Below, one piece after another: positions 17,773 through 26,145 of a stretch of DNA of 64,000 nt; position 1 is the first letter of the stretch, and each line of letters opens with the position of its first letter. The DNA is from Pseudoruegeria sp039972875 (lineage in GTDB: Bacteria > Pseudomonadota > Alphaproteobacteria > Rhodobacterales > Rhodobacteraceae). Made by a program: the position numbers and the translations under genes. The notes beneath the pieces are model-generated. The model made no database searches. It was given only the letters and a program-made list of their open reading frames with translations, and was not told where the DNA came from. The stretch covers positions 259,261-323,260 of the forward strand of contig JBDWMA010000010.1 of the NCBI GenBank assembly GCA_039972875.1. The letters run 5' to 3'.

Positions 17773-18747
17773 TCATCCAATCCGCAGGCGCGGGTTCAGA
17801 AAGGCGTAAGCCAAATCCACCAGCAAGTTAATTGTCAGAACCATGAGGACCAACAGGAACACCGTCGCCTCAACCAGTGGCACATCGCGAATAGACAGGG
17901 CGTCAACGGTTAGCGCCCCAATGCCGGGCCACCCAAAGATGGTCTCAATGATGATAACCCCTGTGACCACGTTGATGGTTTCATCGCCTATGGTCGTTAC
18001 AATCGGAATGGCCGCGTTTTTCAGCGCGTGAAAAGAAGCCACGCGTCGCATCGGAATTCCACGCCCACGGGCCGCGGTGACATACGGTTTGGCCAGCTCA
18101 TCCAGCAGCGAACTGCGCGCGATCTGGGTAATGCGCCCGATGGGGCGCAGAGACAAGGCGATGGCTGGTAAAATGACATGTGAGAACGACCCATAGCCAG
18201 AGGTGGGAAGCCAAGCGAATTGAACCGCAAAAACCAACACAAGGATCAACGCGAACCAATATTCGACGATGGACACCCCAGCCAGCGATAAGACACCAAT
18301 GGCCCGATCCGGGGATGATCGCGGATGAACCGCCGCATAAAGCCCCATAGGCAACGCCACCAGCACGGCAAACAGGATCGTCGCACCTGCCAGAAACAAC
18401 GTAGCGGGAAGCCGTTCCATCGCAATAGGAAGTGTATCCAAAGAATTCGCACTGCCGCCCTGAAACATCGAATTGCTCAGTCCAAAGCGATAGGTTTGTC
18501 CCAAATCCCCCGTTGCTAAGCCCACCAGGAACCGGCCGTATTGTTGGGCCATCGGATCCTCTAGACCCATTTGCTGACGCAGAGTCAAAACGGCCTCTTC
18601 ACTGGCGCCATTGCCCAGAACCATCCGGGCGGGGTCGCCGATTTGCCGATTGGCGAAAAAGACCATCGACATCACGATCACCAGCAGGATCAGTGAATTG
18701 AGGATTCTTTTGAAAATATAAGTATTAAAGGCGCTATTAAGTTTCAT
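17773..18747 (-). CDS. ABC transporter permease, DppB-like
   Basis: 324 residues from ATG 18747; an in-frame start at 18804 adds residues unlike a permease N-terminus, and the ribosome site is weak at both. It begins with the family's N-terminal helix (IFKRILNSLILLVIVMSMVFF) and DPARMVLGNGASEEAVLTLRQQMGL, and has the EAA docking loop ELAKPYVTAARGRGIPMRRVASFHALKNA. About six transmembrane segments. It lies 105 bp after the binding-protein gene and forms the channel with the DppC-like protein. Confidence 0.9.
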   Translation of the reverse strand: MKLNSAFNTYIFKRILNSLILLVIVMSMVFFANRQIGDPARMVLGNGASEEAVLTLRQQMGLEDPMAQQYGRFLVGLATGDLGQTYRFGLSNSMFQGGSANSLDTLPIAMERLPATLFLAGATILFAVLVALPMGLYAAVHPRSSPDRAIGVLSLAGVSIVEYWFALILVLVFAVQFAWLPTSGYGSFSHVILPAIALSLRPIGRITQIARSSLLDELAKPYVTAARGRGIPMRRVASFHALKNAAIPIVTTIGDETINVVTGVIIIETIFGWPGIGALTVDALSIRDVPLVEATVFLLVLMVLTINLLVDLAYAFLNPRLRIG

Positions 18748-18852
18748 GATAACCCGAGCATGAATGAGGATTGGCAGGGGCCCAATTCCGTCGACCCCCG
18801 CCAAAAGGAGCGGGATACATATGGGAGAATACGCATCCCGCGGGGTAATGCG

Positions 18853-20397
18853 TTACTTAGTTTCACGCATATTCACAGCAATCATGCGGTGATCGACACC
18901 AAAGTCCCATTCAAAGCCTTCGGGCACACCATAGGCGCGTTGCAACAGTCCGACCGGCGCCAGAATATGGCGGTTGTGACCTTCGACGACCAAGGCCTCA
19001 AGCGCCTCATGACGTTCATCACCTACAAGTTGCGCCGCTGCATTGGCGCGATCCTCGAAATCGGGATCACAGAACACAGACACCAAACCACCACATGAAT
19101 AATGTGCACCAAAGGTCAGCGCATAATCCATCAATGGGTTCGCCTGTACGTGCAGCCAAGCATAAGACCGGTCCTCGGTGGGCTTAGACACCGCCCGCGG
19201 ATTGAAAATGCCCGGTTCTTCGACGGAAATCCGGCTTGGAATTCCGACTGATTGCAGCATGGCACCGATGGCCTCGACCATTTCACCGTTGCGTGGGGTT
19301 GACCCTAAACGCGTGGTCACTTCAATCGTTGGGATCTCATGGCCATCAGCCTTGAGCTTTTCAACAATGGCCCGTGCACCTTCTGGATCATAGGCGTATT
19401 GGCTGATTTCATCGGCAAAGCCTGTTGCAACAGAGGGCAGCATTTGCCCTGCGAGTGGTTCACTTAGCGCCATTAGGTTCTGGCGAATGCCTTCCCATTG
19501 GATGCCCGTGAAAATGGCTTTGCGGAAATCTTGATCCTGCAACAGCGGATGCGCACCCTGATAATCCAAACGGAACTGAAGGAATGTATCTGAGCCTTTC
19601 AGCATGCAATCCACACCAGATTCTTCGTTGAAACGGTCACATTCTTCGCGCGTCAGAAACATAGCTACTTGGGCTTCTCCGCTTTCGACCATCGCAGAAC
19701 GGACAAGTGCTTCCGGACGCCAAACCACCTTTAGGCTGTCATAAAAGATCTCACCGTAGGTGTCATCTGCCGTTGCCCCCCACCAGTCGTCACTGGCCGT
19801 AGCGGACCAATATTGACCCTGTTTCCACTCTTCAAATACGTAAGGACCGGTGCCAATTGGATTTACATTATGGTCATCTGGGTTTTCTAGAATTTGGCGC
19901 GCAGATGTGATGCCACCCAGATACATTCGACGAGGAAGCAACGGATCTACGCCATCGGTGATCACGGCGATGGTATCCTCGTCCACAACCTCTGCTGTGA
20001 TTTGAGGCCCCATCATGTCGCGAATGACATAACTATTTTCCGGGCTCCACAACCAATTGATGCTGACGGCCGCAGCCTCTGCATCCAGCGCAGTACCATC
20101 ATGGAACTTTACGCCCGGGCGTAAATCAAAATGCCAAACGGTTGGCTCAACCTGTTCCCAGCTGACCGCCAACATTGGTAAAACTTCGTTGGTGGCAGGG
20201 TCAAGTCGGGTGAGCTGTTCAATAACATTGCGCAAACCGATTCCGTTGACTTCTTTGTGGGCCACCTGCGCCTGCATTGATTGCGGTTCTTGGTTGCCTA
20301 CGATGACCAACTCGCCGCCTTCTGCCGCGTAAACTGGTGAAAATGAAAGCGCTACCATTATTGCAGATAAGCTGGTCATCCCCTTTGAATTTTTCAT
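18853..20397 (-). CDS. ABC transporter substrate-binding protein, family 5 (oligopeptide/oligosaccharide)
   Basis: 514 residues with a signal peptide (SPVYA-AEGG near residue 25) and a strong ribosome site (GGAGGAGATACGG-ATG). Family 5 features are present: IEQLTRLDPATNEVLPMLAVSWEQVEPTVWHFDLRPGVKFHDGT, NPIGTGPYVFEEWKQGQYW, DFRKAIFTGIQWEGI and YDPEGARAIVEKLKADG. It is the periplasmic receptor for the operon 20397 to 12827. Family 5 receptors bind peptides, nickel, opines and also plant-cell-wall oligosaccharides. The neighbouring aldo/keto reductase, IolG-like, AGE and KduI genes favour a sugar ligand. A LacI-type operator lies 167 bp upstream. Confidence 0.9.
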   Translation of the reverse strand: MKNSKGMTSLSAIMVALSFSPVYAAEGGELVIVGNQEPQSMQAQVAHKEVNGIGLRNVIEQLTRLDPATNEVLPMLAVSWEQVEPTVWHFDLRPGVKFHDGTALDAEAAAVSINWLWSPENSYVIRDMMGPQITAEVVDEDTIAVITDGVDPLLPRRMYLGGITSARQILENPDDHNVNPIGTGPYVFEEWKQGQYWSATASDDWWGATADDTYGEIFYDSLKVVWRPEALVRSAMVESGEAQVAMFLTREECDRFNEESGVDCMLKGSDTFLQFRLDYQGAHPLLQDQDFRKAIFTGIQWEGIRQNLMALSEPLAGQMLPSVATGFADEISQYAYDPEGARAIVEKLKADGHEIPTIEVTTRLGSTPRNGEMVEAIGAMLQSVGIPSRISVEEPGIFNPRAVSKPTEDRSYAWLHVQANPLMDYALTFGAHYSCGGLVSVFCDPDFEDRANAAAQLVGDERHEALEALVVEGHNRHILAPVGLLQRAYGVPEGFEWDFGVDHRMIAVNMRETK

Positions 20398-20777
20398 CCG
20401 TATCTCCTCCCGTGCAAATTTTGCTGTTAACTACAGAACATGGCTAAAAGCCCATTTTTCTAAATTTTTCAGCCGCTTTCGGACCCTAAAGCCCGAATAA
20501 TCCTCCGATTGACGTTGCATTTCGCAGCGTCACAACACCGACGATACGAAAGAAGAATTAAAATTGCAAGCGGTTGCAAAAATATTGTATTTGTGGCCAA
20601 ATATCCAATGAAATTGACGCGTCATTGCGCAATGATTGCTCTTGGTGGTCCGAATGTGTTCAAATGCACCACCAATAAGAGCCAAAGATCGACATGACCA
20701 CGGGATCGCAAAGAGGCTGAAACGAAAATATTAGGGGCCGGTCGTCCAAAAAGATGACCAAGGGTAAAAGGGCAGGA
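20398..20777. promoter_or_regulatory. Divergent promoter region with LacI-type operator at 20564-20579
   Basis: This 380-bp gap separates the family 5 receptor gene (minus) from the LacI gene (plus) and contains no convincing gene. TTGCAAGC-GGTTGCAA at 20564-20579 is a 16-bp near-palindrome (7 of 8 pairs) of the standard LacI-family operator type. It closely resembles the 8250-8265 site, sharing the half GGTTGCAA. It probably binds the adjacent LacI protein and controls both directions. Confidence 0.65.
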
Positions 20778-21827
20778 ATGACGCAGGGGCGTAGAGTTAG
20801 GAAAACCCACGGGATGGTTACAGCCCGAGATGTTGCCCGAGAGTCGGGGGTCTCATTGACCACTGTATCGCGCTGCTTCGGTGTGGCGGATCTGGTGTCT
20901 GATAAAACCCGAAAGCGGGTCTTAGAAGTGGCGGATCGGCTGGGCTATAGCCCAAACATCGCTGGGCGCGTTCTGGCAAGTCGCCGGTCTCGGCTAATTG
21001 GTCTGATGGTTGATGACTTTAACGATCCCGAAAACTTGGACCTTTTTCGATTCGTTTCCGCCGAGGCGCAAAAACGCAATTTTCATGCCATCCTTTTGAA
21101 CACCTACCGTGAACGCGCGCAGGCAGGATCTGATTCAATCGAGGCAGCGTTGCTTCAACAGGTGGACGGGTTATTGGTGACGGCCAGTCATCTGAGCCAA
21201 GAAATGATTGCGCGCTGTGCTGCGCAGGATAAACGGGTTGTAATTGTCGGGCGGAAATCTGGGCATCCCGATTTTAGCTCTGTCTATTGCGACAACGAAG
21301 ATGGCGCCTCTCAGGTGGCGAACTATTTGTTTGCTCAAGGAGTCCAGCGTCCCGCATTCGTTGGCGCTAACCCAAAGGCAACGGTGACTCTGGAACGGCG
21401 CTCAGGCTTTGTGCAGCGGATCGAACATCTTTATGGGTTTCAACCAATTGTCAGAGAGGCCGGGATCAATGATTATTCAAAGGGTTACGCTGTTGGACAG
21501 GAAATGCTGTCCTTGCCCAGGCCCCCCGATGGATATTTTTGCGCCAGTGATCTGTTGGCGGTCGGCCTTGTAGACGCCTTGAATTCTTCCCCCGCAACGT
21601 CGACGGAAAAATTCCCCTGTGTGGTGGGGTTTGGCCATTCGATGCTGTCTCGCTTAGCTCAGTATCGGCTGGCTTCGGTTGCGTTGCCGATGGAGGACAT
21701 GGTGCGGACCGCGACATCCCATCTGATCGATACGCTGGGAGACGCAATGACAGGACCCGAACGGATTGTATTCCCCTGTCAATTGACGGCCTACGATGCA
21801 GAACCTTTAGCGGACATCGAACAGTAA
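20778..21827 (+). CDS. LacI-family transcriptional regulator
   Basis: 349 residues if started at ATG 20778 (AGGG five bases before the CAGGA-ATG). ATG 20754 and ATG 20814 are alternatives; the last begins right at the DNA-binding domain. N-terminal LacI helix-turn-helix TARDVARESGVSLTTVSRCF with hinge helix SPNIAGRVLASRRSRLIGLM, followed by a periplasmic-binding-protein-like sensor domain (VDGLLVTAS, CASDLLAVGLVDAL). It likely represses the divergent ABC/dehydrogenase operon and perhaps the AGE-kduI genes, responding to the imported sugar or a breakdown product. Confidence 0.9.
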   Translation: MTQGRRVRKTHGMVTARDVARESGVSLTTVSRCFGVADLVSDKTRKRVLEVADRLGYSPNIAGRVLASRRSRLIGLMVDDFNDPENLDLFRFVSAEAQKRNFHAILLNTYRERAQAGSDSIEAALLQQVDGLLVTASHLSQEMIARCAAQDKRVVIVGRKSGHPDFSSVYCDNEDGASQVANYLFAQGVQRPAFVGANPKATVTLERRSGFVQRIEHLYGFQPIVREAGINDYSKGYAVGQEMLSLPRPPDGYFCASDLLAVGLVDALNSSPATSTEKFPCVVGFGHSMLSRLAQYRLASVALPMEDMVRTATSHLIDTLGDAMTGPERIVFPCQLTAYDAEPLADIEQ

Positions 21828-21876
21828 CGAAATTGTGGTCGCGCCTTCTCCGTTAGGCCGCGACATTCCGATGTAA

Positions 21877-21919
21877 AGTGTACACTAGTAGGTCATACCC
21901 TAGATGACACGGTGTACAC
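21877..21919. promoter_or_regulatory. Pair of GTGTACAC palindromes upstream of the AGE-kduI genes
   Basis: AGTGTACACT (21877-21886) and GTGTACAC (21912-21919) have centres 34 bp apart, about three helical turns, in the 289-bp gap between the LacI gene and the AGE-family gene. A further TGTACA lies near 22003. Two palindromes in phase suggest a dimeric regulator, but the sites are short. Nothing else gene-like is seen in this gap. Confidence 0.3.
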
Positions 21920-22116
21920 AGACGGTTGGAACAGCCACTAAATAAACGATTTGACGGGAAGGCGCCAATCAAGGCTTTATGTGCCTGCGGCACTCCTGTT
22001 TGTACAGATACCCAAAGTCGACGTTCCACAATGTTTTGGATTGTCTCCTGCCGGGATTAGCTGACTAGTATGTTACGTCGCACTCGACCAATCGCCAGAC
22101 AGTAACGGAAGGTTCC

Positions 22117-23379
22117 ATGATGACCCGAACAAACAACGCGCGCCTTGCAATCGGTGACCCAAGTTTTGCTGGCCTGTGGATTAATGATCCGGTCCACCAA
22201 GAATATTTGCGGCAGGACGTGCAACGGCAGCTTGATTTTTTTCGGCCAACCTTGCGTGCTGATGGCGGCTATAACGTGCCTGATATGGCCGGTGATCCCC
22301 TGACAGATGGCCCGCAAGAAATCCATTTAACCACGCGTATGGTGCATTCTTTTGCTTTGGCCAAACAGTTCGGATATGCGGATTGCGACGATGTCATCGA
22401 TGCTGGGATGGCCTATATCCTGAATGTGCATCACGATAGCCGCTATGGCGGCTATATGGCCGCAATCAACCGCGATGGCACCCCCGCAGATGACACAAAG
22501 CTGGCCTATGGTCATAGTTTTGTTTTACTGGCGGCCGCCACTGCAAAAGACGCCGGTCATCCGGATGCAGACCGCTTATTGGCTGATATCACCGAAGTTC
22601 TACAAACCCGATACTGGGAGGAGTCCTATGGGCGGTTCGCCGAAGAGTTCCGCGCCGATTGGACCCCTTTTTCCAAGTATCGCGGTTTAAATGCCAATAT
22701 GCACAGCGTAGAGGCCCATTTGGCCGCCTTTGAGGCGACCAATGATGCGTCATATTTGGATCGCGCCGGTCGGATTTTGAGCTTTTTCTTTGAGGAACTC
22801 GCCCCTGCCCATGGCTGGCGGCTACCTGAACATTTCACCGAGGATTGGACCGTCGATGCCGATTATGAAGGCAATCCAATGTTTCGCCCGGCCGGCAGCA
22901 CGCCGGGCCATAGTTTTGAGTTGGGCAGATTATTACTGCAATACTGGGATTTGACCGGCCGCGCAGATGAGAGCTCTCCGGCTAAAGCCCGCCGCATTAT
23001 CGAACAGGCCCTTAGTGATGGTGCAATGCCTGATGGCGGGTTTGCCTATACGCTGCGCAATGGTAAAATCGCGGTTAGAGACCGCTATTGGTGGCCCGTT
23101 ACAGAGGCCATCGGCGCATTGGCCGTCCTGTTGAAACTAAATCCCACGGCGGCGGATGAAACCCTTTATCGGGCGCAATGGGATTTTTCCGATACACATC
23201 TGATCGACCATGTACGCGGCGGTTGGTACCATGAGCTTGACGATGATGGTCAACCCGTGTCGCGGCAATTTTTGGGGAAACCAGATATCTACCATTCTAT
23301 TCAGGCTGGATTGTTCCCGCCTGTCCCGGCCTTGTCGCGTTTGACGATGTCCGCCAGCAGTGCCGCCCGAAAACAATAA
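22117..23379 (+). CDS. AGE-family sugar epimerase/isomerase (YihS/mannose isomerase-like)
   Basis: 420 residues behind GGAAGGTTCC-ATG. N-acylglucosamine 2-epimerase superfamily with an (alpha/alpha)6 barrel. The catalytic histidines of the aldose-ketose isomerase branch are visible in RMVHSFALA, NANMHSVEAHLAAFE, TPGHSFELGRLLL and KPDIYHSIQAGLFP, which resemble D-mannose isomerase and sulfoquinovose isomerase YihS more than GlcNAc epimerase. It should interconvert an aldose and a ketose. It lies 22 bp ahead of kduI in the same direction, so it probably feeds a uronate or sugar pathway. Whether the substrate is mannose-type, a sulfosugar or a uronate cannot be decided here. Confidence 0.85.
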   Translation: MMTRTNNARLAIGDPSFAGLWINDPVHQEYLRQDVQRQLDFFRPTLRADGGYNVPDMAGDPLTDGPQEIHLTTRMVHSFALAKQFGYADCDDVIDAGMAYILNVHHDSRYGGYMAAINRDGTPADDTKLAYGHSFVLLAAATAKDAGHPDADRLLADITEVLQTRYWEESYGRFAEEFRADWTPFSKYRGLNANMHSVEAHLAAFEATNDASYLDRAGRILSFFFEELAPAHGWRLPEHFTEDWTVDADYEGNPMFRPAGSTPGHSFELGRLLLQYWDLTGRADESSPAKARRIIEQALSDGAMPDGGFAYTLRNGKIAVRDRYWWPVTEAIGALAVLLKLNPTAADETLYRAQWDFSDTHLIDHVRGGWYHELDDDGQPVSRQFLGKPDIYHSIQAGLFPPVPALSRLTMSASSAARKQ

Positions 23380-23401
23380 TGACCCCTAAAGGACGACCGA
23401 G

Positions 23402-24229
23402 ATGACTTTGAACGTTGAAACCCGCCATGCAGTTCATCAGGACCACGCCAAAACCATGGACACCAAAGCCCTGCGTGAAAACTTCCTGACGCAGGGGATG
23501 TTTGTGACCGGTGAAATCAACCTCGTGTACACTCATTACGATCGGTTTGTGATGGGGGGCGCTGTCCCCGGAGAGGGCCGATTGGTTCTGAGCAAAGTCG
23601 CTGAGACCCGTACGGAGACCTTTTTGGAACGCCGTGAAATGGGGATCGTCAACATTGGCGACACTGGCACGGTCACGGCTGGCGATGACAACTATACGCT
23701 AGAACAAGGCGATGTGCTGTATCTTGGTATGGGCGCAGGGGATGTCACATTTTCTGGGGCAGGGCGGTTCTATATCACCTCTTGCCCGGCGCATCATACC
23801 TATCCCAACCGTCTGATCACTATAGCAGATAGCAAACAAGTCGTAACGGGCGAAGCCGAAACATCAAACAAGCGCCGTATCAACCAGTTCATCCATCCAC
23901 AAGTGATGGAAAGCTGCCAATTGGTCATGGGTTATACCGCGCTGCTGGAAGGATCCGTCTGGAACACAATGCCCGCCCATGTGCATGATCGCCGGATGGA
24001 GGCCTATTTGTACTGGGGTATGGATGAAACCTCCCGCGTGCTGCATTTGATGGGGGAGCCAACCGAAACCCGTCACCTTGTCATCGGCAACGAAGAGGGG
24101 GCGGTGTCGCCGCCCTGGTCGATCCATTCCGGGGCTGGCATTGGGAAATACACCTTCATCTGGGCGATGGCTGGGGATAATGTTGATTACACCGACATGG
24201 ATTTTGTTCAGCCCGCAGACATGAAATAG
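23402..24229 (+). CDS. kduI: 5-dehydro-4-deoxy-D-glucuronate isomerase
   Basis: 275 residues, about the same length as E. coli KduI (278) and matching along its whole length: HAKTMDTKALRENFL, LERREMGIVNIGDTGTV, ALLEGSVWNTMPAHVHDRRMEAYLY, METHIONINE-rich MGEPTETRHLVIGNEE and SPPWSIHSGAGIGKYTFIWAM. Zinc ligands are the two histidines and glutamate in PAHVHDRRMEAY and the histidine in SIHSG. The enzyme isomerises the unsaturated uronate released from pectin, alginate-like or glycosaminoglycan oligomers to the 2,5-diketo form. KduD, KdgK and KdgA are not in view; the SDR at 1717 is too distant to assign as KduD. Confidence 0.93.
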   Translation: MTLNVETRHAVHQDHAKTMDTKALRENFLTQGMFVTGEINLVYTHYDRFVMGGAVPGEGRLVLSKVAETRTETFLERREMGIVNIGDTGTVTAGDDNYTLEQGDVLYLGMGAGDVTFSGAGRFYITSCPAHHTYPNRLITIADSKQVVTGEAETSNKRRINQFIHPQVMESCQLVMGYTALLEGSVWNTMPAHVHDRRMEAYLYWGMDETSRVLHLMGEPTETRHLVIGNEEGAVSPPWSIHSGAGIGKYTFIWAMAGDNVDYTDMDFVQPADMK

Positions 24230-24292
24230 ATGGTGGCGGCTGGTCTGTTGTGATGGGTTGGCCGTTTCGTTCTTGATGTTAAGGCCTAACGT

Positions 24293-25531
24293 TTATTCCC
24301 CTGCGCGGGCCTCTTTGACCCATGCGATGATGGTCTCTCTGTTTTCTTGAGACATGGTTGAAATGATGTTGGGTGGTGGCATCGCGTGGCTGACCCCTGC
24401 ATGCAGATAGATCTGATTGGCCTGACGTGCCACATCGCTTTCAGTTTCAAGGAACACCCCTTTTGGGGCCCATCTGAACCCCTCTTGGAACGGCTCGCGC
24501 GCGTGGCACATGGAACAATTGCCCAATACAATATCATAGGCATCGCCGAACCCCTCTGCAGAGGCGAATTTCTGTTCGTAGGGTGTCAAAGCGCGGGCCT
24601 CTGCGTCGTCTAGGGAAACAGAGGGGCGCACCGAAGACAGCCACGCGATGCAGATCATCAACATTACGGTCACCGCCCATGTCCAATGCGGTCCGGTACC
24701 GGTTTTATGCAGCGTGTTAAAATAATGGCGGATCGTAACACCGGTCAAAAAAATCAGACTGGCAATGATCCAGGCATATTGCGTGCCAAAGGCCAGAGGG
24801 TAGTGGTTTGACAACATCAAAAACACAACCGGCAAGGTGAGGTAGTTATTATGGGTCGACCGCACCTTTGCGATTTTACCGTATTTTGCATCCGGTGTGC
24901 GTCCAGCCATAAGGTCCGCGACAACGATCCGTTGGTTTGGCATGATCTGAAAAAACACGTTCGCGGTCATGATCGTTGCGGTAAAAGCCCCCAAATGAAG
25001 CAAAGCAGCACGCCCGGTAAAGATCTGATTATACCCCCAAGACATCGCCACAAGAATGACAAACAGCAGCAACATCAACAGGGTGGGACGTTCACTGAGT
25101 TTGGATTTACACATGAAATCATAGGCAATCCAGCCAATCGTCAACGACGCGCCAGAGATTAAGACACCTTGCCACAAAGCCAGATCAGCTTTGGTTGGGT
25201 CCAGCAAAAAGATCTCTCCACCGACCCAATAGATGATCATCAACAAAGCCGCCCCAGACAGCCATGTCGTATAACTTTGCCATTTGTGCCAAGTCAGGTG
25301 TTCTGGCATCTGCGCAGGCGCCACAAGGTATTTGATCGTGTGATAGAACCCGCCGCCGTGCACCTCCCATTCTTCGCCAGAGGCACCGGCAGGCAAATGT
25401 TCGCTGGGTTTCAGCATCAAGTCCAGAGCGATGAAATAGAACGACGCCCCAATCCAGGCCATCGCGGTGATGACATGAAGCCACCGCACCGAAAAGGCGA
25501 TCCAATCCCAAATGACTGCAAAGTCGTACAT
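24293..25531 (-). CDS. puuD: Urate hydroxylase PuuD, membrane-bound with cytochrome c domain
   Basis: 412 residues behind AAGGGG-TTGAT-ATG. The N-terminal 300 residues are a membrane domain with about eight helices (WIAFSVRWLHVITAMAWIGASFYFIALD; VHGGGFYHTIKY; HWTWAVTVMLMICIAWLSS). The C-terminal 90 residues form a cytochrome c domain with the haem motif CSMCH and a distal methionine region SHAMPPPN. PuuD oxidises urate to 5-hydroxyisourate in bacteria lacking soluble uricase. It precedes no gene on its own strand for a while, but uraH, encoding the next enzyme, lies just upstream on the same strand. Confidence 0.93.
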   Translation of the reverse strand: MYDFAVIWDWIAFSVRWLHVITAMAWIGASFYFIALDLMLKPSEHLPAGASGEEWEVHGGGFYHTIKYLVAPAQMPEHLTWHKWQSYTTWLSGAALLMIIYWVGGEIFLLDPTKADLALWQGVLISGASLTIGWIAYDFMCKSKLSERPTLLMLLLFVILVAMSWGYNQIFTGRAALLHLGAFTATIMTANVFFQIMPNQRIVVADLMAGRTPDAKYGKIAKVRSTHNNYLTLPVVFLMLSNHYPLAFGTQYAWIIASLIFLTGVTIRHYFNTLHKTGTGPHWTWAVTVMLMICIAWLSSVRPSVSLDDAEARALTPYEQKFASAEGFGDAYDIVLGNCSMCHAREPFQEGFRWAPKGVFLETESDVARQANQIYLHAGVSHAMPPPNIISTMSQENRETIIAWVKEARAGE

Positions 25532-25659
25532 ATCAACCCCTTTGGTTTCGTGTTCTGTTCCACCCTAGGGGAGGATTCATTGTTCTGGTATTGGTGTAAA
25601 TGACCAAGCAGTTTATAAAAAAGCATAATAATACGCCGCTTTTTAGGCTGCTCTTTTTA

Positions 25660-26013
25660 TCAGCTGCCGCGATAGGTCGAATAGCTGAATGGCGAAAGTA
25701 ACAGCGGTACGTGATAATGCTGTTCCTCTGACATCCCAAACCGCAAAGGGATCACATCCAGAAACCGTGGATCTTCGGCAGGGGTGCCAATGCGATCAAG
25801 GTAGGCCCCTGCGTGAAACACCAGCTCATACACACCGGTATTAAATTCTGCGGCGGGCAAAATTTGCGCATCCGTTCGGCCATCATCGTTTGTCTCAACA
25901 GATTTCAGATGGGTCCGGGTCTCTCCGTCCAGACGGTACAGCTCAATTTTTAGGCCCTGTGCAGGGCAACCCCGCGCGGTGTCGAGCACATGGGTGGTCA
26001 AATATCCGGACAT
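25660..26013 (-). CDS. uraH: 5-hydroxyisourate hydrolase
   Basis: 117 residues, normal length for the transthyretin-like family. It starts MSGYLTTHVLDTARGCPA and ends in the signature YRGS. Catalytic His (TTHVLD), Arg (PLRFG) and His (QHYHVPLLLSP) are present. The enzyme hydrolyses 5-hydroxyisourate from PuuD to OHCU. The decarboxylase and allantoinase that follow are not in this window. Start supported by AGGAACGTTTC-ATG. Confidence 0.95.
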   Translation of the reverse strand: MSGYLTTHVLDTARGCPAQGLKIELYRLDGETRTHLKSVETNDDGRTDAQILPAAEFNTGVYELVFHAGAYLDRIGTPAEDPRFLDVIPLRFGMSEEQHYHVPLLLSPFSYSTYRGS

Positions 26014-26145
26014 GAAACGTTCCTTTGTTTTTTGGTAATGTGCCGGTAGATCGGGGTCTGTGCAAACCCCAACCTGACTAATGCTCTTTCGTCTTTTATT
26101 TGAAAAACGATAGGATTGATCGAAAATTCCGATAAATTGGGCAGT

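Noticed and set aside
21840..21872. Hairpin GTCGCG...CGCGAC after the LacI gene as a terminator
   Set aside because: The stem is imperfect with a large loop and no T-run follows, so it is not strong enough to list.
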